Assembly (NCBI RefSeq): GCF_006334915.2
Contig: NZ_VDMA02000016.1
Span: forward strand, 62,001 to 126,000
Source of the DNA: Microbispora catharanthi
GTDB lineage: Bacteria; Actinomycetota; Actinomycetes; Streptosporangiales; Streptosporangiaceae
Direction: 5' to 3'
DNA: 64,000 bases
Positions 27,362 through 35,564 of the stretch are shown here, one piece after another. Every line of letters starts with the position of its first letter. Within the stretch, counting starts at the first letter, position 1. Both the position numbers and the translations under genes were made by a program. Below the pieces are notes generated by a model, which ran no database searches, had not been told where the DNA came from, and worked only from the letters and a program-made list of their open reading frames with translations.

Positions 27362-27428
27362 GCCCCAGGTGAGTCCGGGGGCCGGGAGGGGCGGTGGATC
27401 TTTCCCCGGCGGACGGTAGCGTCGGGGC

Positions 27429-28382
27429 ATGCGACTCGGAGTCCTGGACGTCGGTTCCAACACGGTGCACCTGCTGGTGATGGACGCGCATCAGGGTGCC
27501 CGGCCTCTGCCCGCGTTCTCCCACAAGGAGGAGCTGCGGCTGACCGAGCATCTCGTCGACGGCGACAGGCTCAGCGAGGAGGGCGCGGCGCGGCTCGGGG
27601 CCTTCGTGCGCGAAGCGGCACGCATCGCCGAGGACAAGGGCGTGGAGGACCTGGTCGCCTTCGCCACCTCGGCGGTCCGCGACGCGGTCAACGGCGAGGA
27701 CGTGCTGGCCCAGATCAAGGCCGACACCCGGGTGGACATCCAGGTGCTGTCGGGGGACGACGAGGCCAGGCTGACGTTCCTGGCCGTCCGCCGCTGGTTC
27801 GGCTGGTCCTCGGGGCGGCTGCTGGTGACCGACATCGGGGGCGGGTCGCTGGAGATCGCCTCCGGCGTCGACGAGGAGCCCGACGTCGCCGTCTCCCTCC
27901 CGCTCGGCGCGGGACGGCTCACCCGCGACTGGTTCACCGCCGACCCGCCCGATCCCGAAGAGGTCCGCGCGCTGCGGAGGCACGTACGCACCGAGATCGC
28001 GCGGACGGTCGGGGCGGTCGCCAGGTACGGCAGGCCGGACCACGCGGTCGCCACGTCCAAGACCTTCCGCCAGCTCGCACGCATCGCGGGGGCGGCGTCG
28101 TCCAGCGAGGGCCCGTACGTCAAGCGGACGCTGACGCACGAGGACCTGGTCGAGTGGACGGCCCGGCTGGCCACGATGCCGGCGGCCCGCCGGGCGGAGC
28201 TTCCCGGCGTGTCCGCTGGGCGGGCCGCCCAGCTTCTCGCCGGCGCGGTCGTCGCGGACGCCGCGATGGACCTGTTCGAGCTGCCGGTGCTGGAGATCTG
28301 CCCGTGGGCGCTGCGGGAGGGCGTGATCCTGCGCAGGCTCGACGGCCTGCCCATGGGTCGGCCCCCGCTAGCCGATCAGTAA
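27429..28382 (+). CDS. Ppx/GppA exopolyphosphatase-type phosphatase
   Basis: A 317-residue member of the ASKHA-fold Ppx/GppA family, acting on polyphosphate or on pppGpp. Motifs are [18 protein letters not shown] at the start, [34 protein letters not shown], and the phosphate 2 loop [14 protein letters not shown]. It matches the short form common in actinobacteria, without the extra C-terminal HD-like domains of E. coli Ppx. Actinobacteria usually have two such paralogues, so the exact role is open. It is 67 bases downstream of the oxidoreductase gene. Confidence 0.9.
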   Translation: MRLGVLDVGSNTVHLLVMDAHQGARPLPAFSHKEELRLTEHLVDGDRLSEEGAARLGAFVREAARIAEDKGVEDLVAFATSAVRDAVNGEDVLAQIKADTRVDIQVLSGDDEARLTFLAVRRWFGWSSGRLLVTDIGGGSLEIASGVDEEPDVAVSLPLGAGRLTRDWFTADPPDPEEVRALRRHVRTEIARTVGAVARYGRPDHAVATSKTFRQLARIAGAASSSEGPYVKRTLTHEDLVEWTARLATMPAARRAELPGVSAGRAAQLLAGAVVADAAMDLFELPVLEICPWALREGVILRRLDGLPMGRPPLADQ

Positions 28383-28508
28383 GGTATGAGGGTCATCCAA
28401 ACGGGGCAAGGCACCAATAACCGGCAATTTCCGTTCCTCTACGTGGCAGGTGATCTTCCGCCGGCCACCGGAGTGCCGTAATCGGGGTCGACCTCTGGAG
28501 GAATCTAA

Positions 28509-28823
28509 ATGGTGGAGCTGCTGGGAGCCGTGGTCTCCCTGGCGGCGGTGGCGGTGCTGGTGCTCGGAGCCGTGGTGGTCATCGCGATCGCGACCCTCGT
28601 ATGGCTGGGTGCGATGGCGGTGAGCACCGGGCGCGAGTCCTATGGGCGGGCGAAACCCGTCCCGGCGGGCACGGATGCGGACGCGTCCGGGATATCGCCC
28701 GTCAACGCGTCCGGGATAGCGCTCATCACCGCGTCCGGCAACGGACACGTGAACGGGCGCGCCGCGGGCCGGGGCGTGGACCGGCAGGTCCGGGCCGTCG
28801 CCGCCTCCGCGCGTCGCGCGTAG
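28509..28823 (+). CDS. Small membrane-anchored protein, unknown
   Basis: A 104-residue protein with one long N-terminal hydrophobic segment (about 5-37, LLGAVVSLAAVAVLVLGAVV) followed by a polar tail. The tail contains a threefold ASGI/ASGN repeat encoded by GCGTCCGGGATA units and ends in Arg-rich sequence. A GGAGGA site lies seven bases before ATG 28509. It stands alone and ends at a strong hairpin. Function unknown. Confidence 0.6.
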   Translation: MVELLGAVVSLAAVAVLVLGAVVVIAIATLVWLGAMAVSTGRESYGRAKPVPAGTDADASGISPVNASGIALITASGNGHVNGRAAGRGVDRQVRAVAASARRA

Positions 28824-28842
28824 CGAGGCCCACGCCGGCGTC

Positions 28843-28877
28843 GGCGTCCCCGTCAGGTCTGTCCTGGCGGGGACGCC
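28843..28877. terminator. Bidirectional hairpin terminator
   Basis: GGCGTCCCCGTCAGG at 28843-28857 pairs with 28863-28877 through 15 positions, one of them a G-T wobble, around a five-base loop. It lies between convergent genes ending at 28823 and 28914. Confidence 0.7.
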
Positions 28878-28913
28878 GTCGTCTGGGGCGCCTCGCTGCC
28901 GGACGGGCCGCCG

Positions 28914-29054
28914 TCAGCGGCTCTCCCTGCTCTGGCCGGACAGCGTCTTGACCAGCTCGGTCAGGTGGGCGACCTGAGTCTCCAGCCCGCGTACGCGCGC
29001 CTCGAGCTCGGACAGGGTGGGGGCCTGGTAGCCGTCGGCGATCTGCCTGCTCAT
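28914..29054 (-). CDS. 46-residue coiled-coil protein
   Basis: A short gene: MSRQIADGYQAPTLSELEAR, then VRGLETQVAHLTELVKTLSG and QSRESR. Leu and Val residues in LSELEARVRGLETQVAHLTE fall in heptads, giving a short coiled coil likely to dimerise. The ribosome site GGGAGGAACG is directly before ATG 29054, which supports a real gene despite its length. It is divergent from the metallophosphoesterase gene and ends at the hairpin. Function unknown. Confidence 0.6.
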   Translation of the reverse strand: MSRQIADGYQAPTLSELEARVRGLETQVAHLTELVKTLSGQSRESR

Positions 29055-29185
29055 CGTTCCTCCCAAGCGGGACCGGCCGGGGGAGACCGGTGTAGGGGTG
29101 CAGGACATGAGGGTCGTGCGGGTCGTGGATCTCTATTCCCCGAATATGTGATTTGGCACCTCTTCTCCGCGGGGAAGATGGAACG

Positions 29186-29677
29186 GTGAAGGTCGTCGTG
29201 CTCGCGGACACCCATGCTCCCCGGCGCTGGAAGTCCTGCCCGCCCGCGGTCGCCGAGCACCTGCGGGGGGCGGACCTGATCCTGCACGCCGGCGACGTCT
29301 GCACCGCCGACGTCCTGGTGGAGCTGTCCGCGTACGCTCCGGTCCACGCGGTGCTCGGCAACAACGACGGCCAGGACGTCGCGGCCTGGGGCGCTCCCGA
29401 GACGCTCGAACTCGACCTCGGCGGGCTCCGGGTGGCGATGATCCACGACAGCGGACAGGCCGCCGGACGGACCGCGCGCATGCGGCGCCGCTTCCCCGAG
29501 GCCGACCTGGTCGTCTTCGGCCACTCGCACATCCCCATGGACCTGACCGGCGACGGGATGCGGGTGTTCAACCCCGGCTCGCCCACCGACCGCCGCCGTC
29601 AGCCGCACGGCACCATCGGAATACTCGACGTCGAGAGCGGCGTGCTGCGGCGGGCCGAGATCGTCCCCGTCACCTGA
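29186..29677 (+). CDS. Metallophosphoesterase, YfcE/MJ0936 family
   Basis: A 163-residue calcineurin-like phosphodiesterase. The metal ligands are in VVLADTHAPRRW (first Asp and His), LILHAGDV, VLGNNDGQD, IHDSGQ and VFGHSHIPMD. These small enzymes cleave phosphodiesters such as bis-pNPP or cyclic nucleotides using two metals. The canonical GDxHG-type start and the GHSH motif are all present, so it should be active. GTG 29186 begins at the conserved VKVVVLADTH. It stands alone, followed by the DUF5709 gene 37 bases later. Confidence 0.87.
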   Translation: MKVVVLADTHAPRRWKSCPPAVAEHLRGADLILHAGDVCTADVLVELSAYAPVHAVLGNNDGQDVAAWGAPETLELDLGGLRVAMIHDSGQAAGRTARMRRRFPEADLVVFGHSHIPMDLTGDGMRVFNPGSPTDRRRQPHGTIGILDVESGVLRRAEIVPVT

Positions 29678-29714
29678 CCTGCCTAAGGGCCGTACGGCGG
29701 GGCATGGGGCCGGT

Positions 29715-30188
29715 ATGAGAGAGAACAGACCACAGCCCGACCCGCGTTCGCGGTTCGAGGACGAAGGCATTCCGGACCTGCAGGAGGGCACGCCCGAGCA
29801 GCAGTGGGCCGAGGACCCGCAGGAGATGCCGCTGCCCGGCGACCGGCCCCTGGGCCTCGACGAGTACGGCACCACGCCCAACGAGATGCGCGAGGGCGAG
29901 TCCCTCCGCCGTCGCCTGTCCCGCGAGGTCCCCGACGTGGATGTCCGGTTCGGCACGGAGCCGGGCACGGCGGGTGGCCCCGACGTCCTCGGCGAGAGCG
30001 GCGACCAGCCGTACGAGAGGTACGGCGCCGGCACCGCGGAGTCCGGCCAGGCCGGCCGGCTCGTCGATCCGGACGGCGGCATGGGCGTGGACACCGAAAA
30101 GGACATGATCGCCGAGGACGTGGGGCCGGATTTCGGCGGCTACACGGCGGAGGAGCAGGCGATGCGCATAGAGGACGAGACGCCGTAG
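29715..30188 (+). CDS. DUF5709 acidic protein
   Basis: A 157-residue, strongly acidic, Gly/Pro/Glu-rich protein without signal or membrane segment. LGLDEYGTTPNEMREGESL, RRRLSREVPDV and GRLVDPDGGMGVDTEKDMIA follow the pattern of the DUF5709 family, widespread in actinobacteria and often near stress genes. No catalytic motif is seen and the chain is probably largely disordered. The function is unknown. Confidence 0.78.
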   Translation: MRENRPQPDPRSRFEDEGIPDLQEGTPEQQWAEDPQEMPLPGDRPLGLDEYGTTPNEMREGESLRRRLSREVPDVDVRFGTEPGTAGGPDVLGESGDQPYERYGAGTAESGQAGRLVDPDGGMGVDTEKDMIAEDVGPDFGGYTAEEQAMRIEDETP

Positions 30189-30189
30189 G

Positions 30190-30245
30190 GCGAGACGACA
30201 CAAGACGGGACGACACAGAGCGAGACGCCACAGGCGGAGACGGCG
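30190..30245. repeat. Degenerate short repeats after the DUF5709 gene
   Basis: Four loose copies of a unit like GAGACGACACAGGCG run from the stop codon toward the next hairpin. They do not extend an open frame of interest and may be decayed slippage repeats. Confidence 0.5.
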
Positions 30246-30248
30246 GCG

Positions 30249-30277
30249 GCCGTGCGGCCGGGCCGCCGCCGCACGGC
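30249..30277. terminator. Hairpin after the DUF5709 gene
   Basis: GCCGTGCGGC at 30249-30258 pairs exactly with 30268-30277 around a nine-base loop. It probably ends the DUF5709 transcript before the PH-domain-like gene. Confidence 0.6.
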
Positions 30278-30331
30278 GTGAGGGGCCGGGAAGCAGCCGC
30301 GAGAGGACCTCGCATTCGTTACGCTGCCTCG

Positions 30332-30745
30332 ATGGCGGGAGTTGAGGAGCCGCGGCACGAATGGCGGGTGCCGCGTGGGATCGTTGCGCTGAAGGCCGTC
30401 GGCACGATGCTGTGCGGTGTGCTGGCGATCGCCGGCGACGGCGCGCAGCTCTTCCTCGCCGGCGTGGCCACCGTCGGTTTCGGCCTGCTGACCGGCCGCG
30501 ACCTGGTCGCGCCGGTGCGGCTCGCGGCGGGGGATGACGGGCTGGTCGTCACCGGGCTCTCCGGCCGGGAACGCATCTCCTGGAACGACGTGGACCGCAT
30601 CCGGGTGGACTCCCACCGCCGTTACGGCCTGACGACCGAGCTGCTGGAGATCGACGCGGGCGAGCAGATCCACCTGTTCAGCCGTTTCGACCTCGGCGAG
30701 CCGGTCGTCGACGTGGCCGAGGCGCTCATGCGGATGCGCCCCTGA
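30332..30745 (+). CDS. Bacterial PH-domain-like membrane protein
   Basis: A 137-residue protein. Two N-terminal hydrophobic segments (ALKAVGTMLCGVLAIAGD and AQLFLAGVATVGFGLLTG) form a hairpin anchor. The soluble C-terminal half (LAAGDDGLVVTGLSGRERIS, WNDVDRIRVDSHRR, LLEIDAGEQIHLFSRFDLG) matches the bacterial PH domain layout in which a WxDV motif starts the second half. Such proteins occur at the membrane in actinobacteria with unknown roles. ATG 30332 is used; the ribosome site is weak. Confidence 0.72.
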   Translation: MAGVEEPRHEWRVPRGIVALKAVGTMLCGVLAIAGDGAQLFLAGVATVGFGLLTGRDLVAPVRLAAGDDGLVVTGLSGRERISWNDVDRIRVDSHRRYGLTTELLEIDAGEQIHLFSRFDLGEPVVDVAEALMRMRP

Positions 30746-30813
30746 TCCGTACGCGCGTCGCGGTTTGGGAACGGTGCAAGCCGATCGCAAGCATGGGGCC
30801 CTAAGGTCCGATC

Positions 30814-31230
30814 GTGTCACAAACCGCTCTCATCACACTGATCCTTTCGGGGCTCGGACTCGTCTTCGGCCTCATCGGCGGCGGCATCACCATGAACGCC
30901 CGGGAGTTCCGCCGCCGGGCGCAGCGCAGCCGCGGCCTGGTCGTCGGACTGCGGGCGAGCCGGTCCGACGACGGAACCTCGTACTACCCGATCATTCGTT
31001 TCACGACCGTCTACGGCCAGCAGGTCGAGGCCGAGACCACCTATGGGAGCAACCCGCCGCCCGCGCGGCCGGGTGAGGAGGTCACGGTGCTGTACGACCC
31101 GGCCAGGCCGACGCGGATCCGCATCGACAGCGCGGCCGGGAGCGGCGCGCTCCTCGGCGGCATCTTCCTCACGGTCGGCATCGTCCTGTTCACCGCGGGG
31201 GCGGGGGTGGCGCTGGCCCAGACGTTCTGA
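30814..31230 (+). CDS. DUF3592 membrane protein
   Basis: A 138-residue protein with a helix at each end (ALITLILSGLGLVFGLIGG and LLGGIFLTVGIVLFTAGAG) and a beta-rich extracytoplasmic or cytoplasmic domain between them. The domain has YYPIIRFTTVYGQQVEAET and GEEVTVLYDPARPTRIRID, the hallmark of DUF3592. GTG 30814 is used. Function unknown. Confidence 0.85.
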   Translation: MSQTALITLILSGLGLVFGLIGGGITMNAREFRRRAQRSRGLVVGLRASRSDDGTSYYPIIRFTTVYGQQVEAETTYGSNPPPARPGEEVTVLYDPARPTRIRIDSAAGSGALLGGIFLTVGIVLFTAGAGVALAQTF

Positions 31231-31267
31231 GCCCAGGCGCTCCGTCCCCACCCCCTCCGGCGCGTGG

Positions 31268-33553
31268 TCATCCGGTCGTGCAGGCCGTCCCGTTCAGGGT
31301 GAACGCGGTGGGGGCGGGGTTGGCGCCGCTGTAGGACCCCTGGAAGCCGAAGCTCGCCGTGCCGCCGCCCGCGCCGATGGTTCCGTTCCAGGTGGCGTTG
31401 GACGCGGTGACCTGCCGGCCCGACTGGGTGATCGTCGAGTTCCAGTAGCCGGTGACCTTCTGGTCGCCGGCGTAGGTCCACTGGAGCCGCCAGCCGTTGA
31501 CCGGGCTCGACGACCTGTTGGTGATCGTCACGTCGGCGGTGAACCCGCTGCCCCAGTCGTTCACCTTGTACGTCACCACACACCCGCCAGGCAAGGGCGA
31601 CGACGAGGGCGACGGGCTGGCGCTGGGCGAGGGGCTGGGGGACGGAGAAGGGGACGGGGACGGGGATGGCGAGGGGGACGCGGAGGGCGACGGGGAGGGG
31701 GACGGGCTGGTGCCCGTGTAGGTCAGCCCGAAGCCGTACTCGAACAGCGCCTGCTTGCCGTCCCCGGCGTTGATCGGCTCCTGGTCGGCGCTGCGCGGCC
31801 ACGTCATCGGCAGCTTCCCGTTCGGTGCGTAGTCGCCGAACAGCACGTCGGCCACGCCGCGCCCCTCGGTGCCCGGCAGCCAGGCCGCCACCAGCGCGTT
31901 CCACTGGTCGATCTGGCCGGCGACGTCCAGCGGCCGGCCGGAGACGAGTACCACGACCAGCGGCACGCCGGACGCCTTGAGCCGCTGCAGCGTGGCCAGG
32001 TCGGTCGAGTCGAGGCTCATCGACCCGGTCCGGTCGCCCTGGCCCTCCGCGTACGGCGTCTCGCCCACGACGGCGATCGCCGCGCGGTAGGAGGAGTCGA
32101 TGCCACTGCCGTCCCGGTTGTAGGTGACCTGCGTGCCGGAGCCGACGGCGTCGCGGATGCCCTGCAGGATCGTGGTGCCGGTGGTGGTGTTGCCGGACGA
32201 GCCCTGCCAGCTGATCGTCCAGCCGCCGCTCTGGTTGCCGATGTCGTCGGCGCTCTTGCCCGCCACGAAGATCTTGCCGCCGCTCTTGCCGAGCGGGAGC
32301 ACGTTGCCCGCGTTCTTCAGCAGGACCAGCGACTCGCGTACGGCCTCGCGGGCGACGGCACGGTGGGCCGCGCTGCCCACGGTGGAGGTGTAGGACCGGT
32401 CGGTAAGCGGCCTCTCGAACAGCCCCAGCTCGAACTTCTTGGTCAGGATGCGCCGGTTGGCGTCGTCGATCCGCGACGTCGCGATCCGGCCCCCCTGGAC
32501 CTCCGACTTCAGCAGTGAGACGAACCTCTTGTAGTCGGTCGGCACCATCACCATGTCGACGCCCGCGTTGATCGCCGTGGTGATCTCGCTCGCCGTGAAG
32601 CCGGTCTGGCCGTCGAGCTGGTCGATGCCCGCCCAGTCGGTGACCACGAAGCCGGTGAAGCCCAGCTCGCCCTTCAGCACGTCGGTGATCAGGTACTTGT
32701 TGCCGTGCATCTTCACGCCGTTCCAGGAGCTGTAGGACACCATGACGGAGCCCACGCCGCGCTGCACGGCGGCCTTGAACGGCGCGAGGTGGATGGCCCG
32801 CAGGTCGGCCTCGCTGAGCTCGGTGTTGCCCTGGTCCTTGCCGCCCGTGGTGCCGCCGTCGCCGACGTAGTGCTTGGCGGTGGCGAGGATGGAGGCGTTC
32901 CCGGCCTTCTGGAAGCCGTCCACGATCGTCGTCATCTGGGTGACGAGCTGCGGGTCCTCACTGAAGGACTCGTACGTGCGGCCCCACCGGTCGTTGCGGG
33001 CCACGCACAGGCAGGGCGCGAAGGTCCAGTCGATGCCGGTGCCCGACACCTCCTCGGCCGTCGCCCGCCCGACCCGCTCCACCAGGTCGGGGTCGCGGGT
33101 GGCCCCCAGCCCGATGTTGTGCGGGAAGATCGTCGCGCCGACGACGTTGTTGTGCCCGTGCACGGCGTCGATCCCGTAGATCATCGGAATGCCGAGCGGG
33201 GTGGACAGCGCCTGGCGCTGGAAGTTGTCGTACATGTCGGCCCAGGACGACGCGGTGTTCGGGGAGGGCGCCGAGCCGCCGCCGGACAGGATCGAGCCCA
33301 GCCGGTACGTCGCCACGTCGGAGACCGTCGTCAGGGCCGACCGGTCGGCCTGGGTCATCTGCCCGACCTTGTCGTCCAGCGACATCCTGGACAGAAGGTC
33401 GTCCACCCGCGCGGCCACCGGGAGGCTCGGATCCTTGTACGGGGCGTCCGCCGCCCGCGCGGCCCCGTGGTCGGCGGCGAAGACGGCGGTCAGCGCCGCG
33501 GCGAGCAGCGTCACGAGCGCGGTGACCCAGGCGGGCCTCAGCCGGGATGTCAT
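31268..33553 (-). CDS. Secreted GH3 beta-glucosidase with C-terminal CBM2
   Basis: A 761-residue exported glycoside hydrolase. After a signal peptide (about 1-35) come the GH3 N-domain (about 45-350) with IDAVHGHNNVVGATIFPHNI, KHYVGDGG and the nucleophile in FVVTDWAGID (Asp near 305), the GH3 C-domain (about 385-605) with LVLLKNAGNVLPLG and GETPYAEGQGDR, a Pro-Ser linker, and a family 2 cellulose-binding module (about 660-761: VNDWGSGFTADVTITN, GFQGSYSG). It should release glucose from cello-oligosaccharides bound to cellulose. ATG 33553 follows GAGGAGG. A cell-wall-binding GH3 of this kind pairs naturally with the CBM2-Cip1-like protein at 9269. Confidence 0.92.
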   Translation of the reverse strand: MTSRLRPAWVTALVTLLAAALTAVFAADHGAARAADAPYKDPSLPVAARVDDLLSRMSLDDKVGQMTQADRSALTTVSDVATYRLGSILSGGGSAPSPNTASSWADMYDNFQRQALSTPLGIPMIYGIDAVHGHNNVVGATIFPHNIGLGATRDPDLVERVGRATAEEVSGTGIDWTFAPCLCVARNDRWGRTYESFSEDPQLVTQMTTIVDGFQKAGNASILATAKHYVGDGGTTGGKDQGNTELSEADLRAIHLAPFKAAVQRGVGSVMVSYSSWNGVKMHGNKYLITDVLKGELGFTGFVVTDWAGIDQLDGQTGFTASEITTAINAGVDMVMVPTDYKRFVSLLKSEVQGGRIATSRIDDANRRILTKKFELGLFERPLTDRSYTSTVGSAAHRAVAREAVRESLVLLKNAGNVLPLGKSGGKIFVAGKSADDIGNQSGGWTISWQGSSGNTTTGTTILQGIRDAVGSGTQVTYNRDGSGIDSSYRAAIAVVGETPYAEGQGDRTGSMSLDSTDLATLQRLKASGVPLVVVLVSGRPLDVAGQIDQWNALVAAWLPGTEGRGVADVLFGDYAPNGKLPMTWPRSADQEPINAGDGKQALFEYGFGLTYTGTSPSPSPSPSASPSPSPSPSPSPSPSPSPSASPSPSSSPLPGGCVVTYKVNDWGSGFTADVTITNRSSSPVNGWRLQWTYAGDQKVTGYWNSTITQSGRQVTASNATWNGTIGAGGGTASFGFQGSYSGANPAPTAFTLNGTACTTG
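31600..31705 (-). repeat. Pro-Ser linker repeat in the GH3-CBM2 gene
   Basis: Hexamer repeats encode a Ser-Pro-rich linker with occasional Ala between the GH3 and CBM2 domains. Similar in composition to the tract at 9724-9918. Confidence 0.88.
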
Positions 33554-33656
33554 CAGGTCCTCCTCGATGTTCCCGCCGACCGTAGGAATCACCGAGAATT
33601 CGGGTCAAACGATGTGACTCCCGGACACTCGCCACCAGCCGCGCACGAGGAAACTT

Positions 33657-34331
33657 TCACGCACGCGGGGCCGTCGCGGGCGCGTCGTCGTGCAGCGATC
33701 CGATCGCCGCGCTGAGGGCGCCCTGCTCCTCGCCCGGCAGTGCCCCGGCGGCGTGCAGCATTCGCAGCGCGGTCAGGAGCCGCATCCGGTCGGCCTCGGT
33801 GCCGAGGTCCGCGAGGTAGGCGGGCACGACCAGGCCGAGAGCCTTGAGGTCGCCGCGTGCGCAGAACCCGGCGAGCAGATCCCTCAGGAGGGCGTCGCCG
33901 GTCCGTGGGCCGTGCCCTGCGGCCGAGCGCAGCCCTTCGGCGATCGCGAACCTGACCCAGTCGGCGTACGGCCCGTGCGGCACCTCGCCGACGTGCGCCG
34001 CCGCCAGTTCGTAGTGACGGCGTGCCCGGCCGGGGTCCCCGAGATCCGCGTGAGCCTTGGCCATGTTCAGGTGCAGGGAGGCGTAGAAGCCCTTCACCCG
34101 GTCGTCGCCCACGCGGTCCGCCCGGTCCAGGCGCTCCTGGTTCCAGCGAAGCGTCTCCTGCGGGGTCGTCTGGTGCCGGGCGACGTAGTGGGCGGCGACG
34201 CACGCGTCGTAGTCGTCCTCCGCGATCTCCCACGCCTGCTCGAACGCGGCGCGCGCGTCCCCGTCGCGGCCCTCTGCCTCGGCCTGCATGCCCTCGGCGC
34301 AGAGCCGGACGACGGGGTTGCCGGGGTTCAC
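33657..34331 (-). CDS. TPR-like helical protein
   Basis: A 224-residue all-helical protein. Repeats such as GMQAEAEGRDGDARAAFEQA, HLNMAKAHADLGDPGRARRH and ALRMLHAAGALPGEEQGAL look like tetratricopeptide units. No signal or membrane segment. The GTG at 34331 overlaps the stop of the clamp-like gene (GTGA), so the two form a coupled pair. It may be a scaffold for the upstream protein; its function is unknown. Confidence 0.75.
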   Translation of the reverse strand: MNPGNPVVRLCAEGMQAEAEGRDGDARAAFEQAWEIAEDDYDACVAAHYVARHQTTPQETLRWNQERLDRADRVGDDRVKGFYASLHLNMAKAHADLGDPGRARRHYELAAAHVGEVPHGPYADWVRFAIAEGLRSAAGHGPRTGDALLRDLLAGFCARGDLKALGLVVPAYLADLGTEADRMRLLTALRMLHAAGALPGEEQGALSAAIGSLHDDAPATAPRA

Positions 34332-34705
34332 GGTTGTCCATCCTCATGTGTCGTAGTGGTGGTGTCGCGGACCGGCATCACCAGGGTGGTGAAGCTGCCC
34401 TGGCCGGCGGAGCGGACCACGACGGGTTCGGTCGCGGACGCGACCTCGAACAGCCCGTGGGGCCCGACACCGGCGTCTATGGCCGCGAGAAGCACGGCCG
34501 GGTCGAAGGCGATGCGCAGCGGCGGTCCGGTGGAGACGGCGGGCAGCGTGGCCGGAAAGAGCCCGGGGCGTTCCACCACCAGCCGGTCGGTGTCGGCGCG
34601 CAGGACGACCGGCCCTTCCTGCTCACCGTCGGCGAGCCGGTCGCGCAGCGCCTCCCTGCCCGCGACGCGTCGATGTCGTCCATGCAGGGGATTGTCGAGG
34701 TTCAA
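34328..34705 (-). CDS. DNA polymerase III beta (sliding-clamp)-like single-domain protein, start uncertain, possible frameshift
   Basis: About 125 residues. The C-terminal half (LRIAFDPAVLLAAIDAGV, EPVVVRSAGQGSFTTLVMPV) resembles the last domain of DnaN, which ends in the LMPVR motif. Clamps have three such domains; here only one remains. In relatives this domain is fused to a MerR HTH. The open frame reaches a TTG at 34705, but a MerR-type promoter places transcription start near 34683, at an ATG. That ATG frame reads MDDIDASRAGRRC and leaves the clamp frame; adding one base near codon 10 would join them as MDDIDASRAREALRDRLADG. So either a base is deleted or another start is used. Confidence in the domain is moderate. 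Confidence 0.6.
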   Translation of the reverse strand: MNLDNPLHGRHRRVAGREALRDRLADGEQEGPVVLRADTDRLVVERPGLFPATLPAVSTGPPLRIAFDPAVLLAAIDAGVGPHGLFEVASATEPVVVRSAGQGSFTTLVMPVRDTTTTTHEDGQP

Positions 34706-34721
34706 CCTGCTTGAAGGTCAA
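34691..34721 (-). promoter_or_regulatory. MerR-type promoter with 19-bp spacer
   Basis: On the minus strand the -35 TTGACC (34721-34716) and the -10 GACAAT (34696-34691) are 19 bases apart. The spacer contains an interrupted dyad (CTTCAA, then TTGAACC). Long spacers with central dyads are the signature of MerR-regulated promoters. Transcription would start at about 34683, at the A of an ATG, giving a leaderless message. Confidence 0.6.
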
Positions 34722-34804
34722 CCGTCGCACGCTTCGGCCATGGGCGGAATCGCTAGGGGCGAAGACCGCGCCGGTGGCCGGCCGGGCGGCCCTAACGTCG
34801 TCAC

Positions 34805-35512
34805 ATGGATCTGGTCGAACTGCTCCCCAGCCTGTACTTCCTGCGGTTTCCCGTCGGGCACGTCTACCTGTGGCGCGATCCCGACGGGCTCACCCTGATC
34901 GACTCCGGGGTCCCCGGCTCCGCGCCGCTCATCGAGGACGCCGTCCGCTCGCTCGGGCACTCGCCGTCCGACGTACGGCGCCTGGTGCTGACGCACTTCC
35001 ACGAGGACCACACCGGCTCGGCCGCCGACATCGCCTCCTGGGGTGACGTCACCGTGTACGCCCACCGCGACGACGCGCCCTTCGTCCGGGGCGAGGCGGC
35101 CGGGCCCCCGCCGGTCCTGTCCGGATGGGAGCGGGAGCTGTGGGACGCGGTCCACGCGGGCATGCCGCACGTGCCCGCGCCGCCCGTGCGCGTGGACCGC
35201 GAACTGGGCGACGGCGACACGCTGGACTTCGGCGGCGGGGCACGGGTGCTGGCCGTGCCGGGTCACACGCCCGGCAGCCTCGCCGTGCACCTGCCGGGGC
35301 CGGGCGTGCTGTTCACCGGCGACACCATCGCCCGCGCCCCCGACGGGCAGGTCATCCTCGGCGTGTTCAACGCCGACCCGCCCGCGGCGGCCGCCTCCTT
35401 CCTACGGCAGGCGGCCCTCGACGTCGAGATCGCCTGTTTCGGCCACGGCGAACCCCTCACCGAGGACGCGGCCGGCTGCCTGCGCGCCGCCGCGGCCCGC
35501 CTGCCCGGCTGA
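34805..35512 (+). CDS. MBL-fold metallo-hydrolase
   Basis: A 235-residue enzyme of the glyoxalase II/metallo-beta-lactamase fold. Metal ligands: LVLTHFHEDHTGSAAD (HxHxDH), VPGHTPGSLAVHLPG (His), LFTGDTIAR (Asp) and CFGHGEP (His). All are present, so it should be an active dinuclear zinc hydrolase. It has no signal peptide. The substrate cannot be read. It is divergent from the clamp-like gene across 122 bases that include the MerR-type promoter. Confidence 0.87.
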   Translation: MDLVELLPSLYFLRFPVGHVYLWRDPDGLTLIDSGVPGSAPLIEDAVRSLGHSPSDVRRLVLTHFHEDHTGSAADIASWGDVTVYAHRDDAPFVRGEAAGPPPVLSGWERELWDAVHAGMPHVPAPPVRVDRELGDGDTLDFGGGARVLAVPGHTPGSLAVHLPGPGVLFTGDTIARAPDGQVILGVFNADPPAAAASFLRQAALDVEIACFGHGEPLTEDAAGCLRAAAARLPG

Positions 35513-35564
35513 CGCGGTCAGGTGCTCAGGGGAGGGCGCTCACGGAACGGTGCCCACGGGGTGC

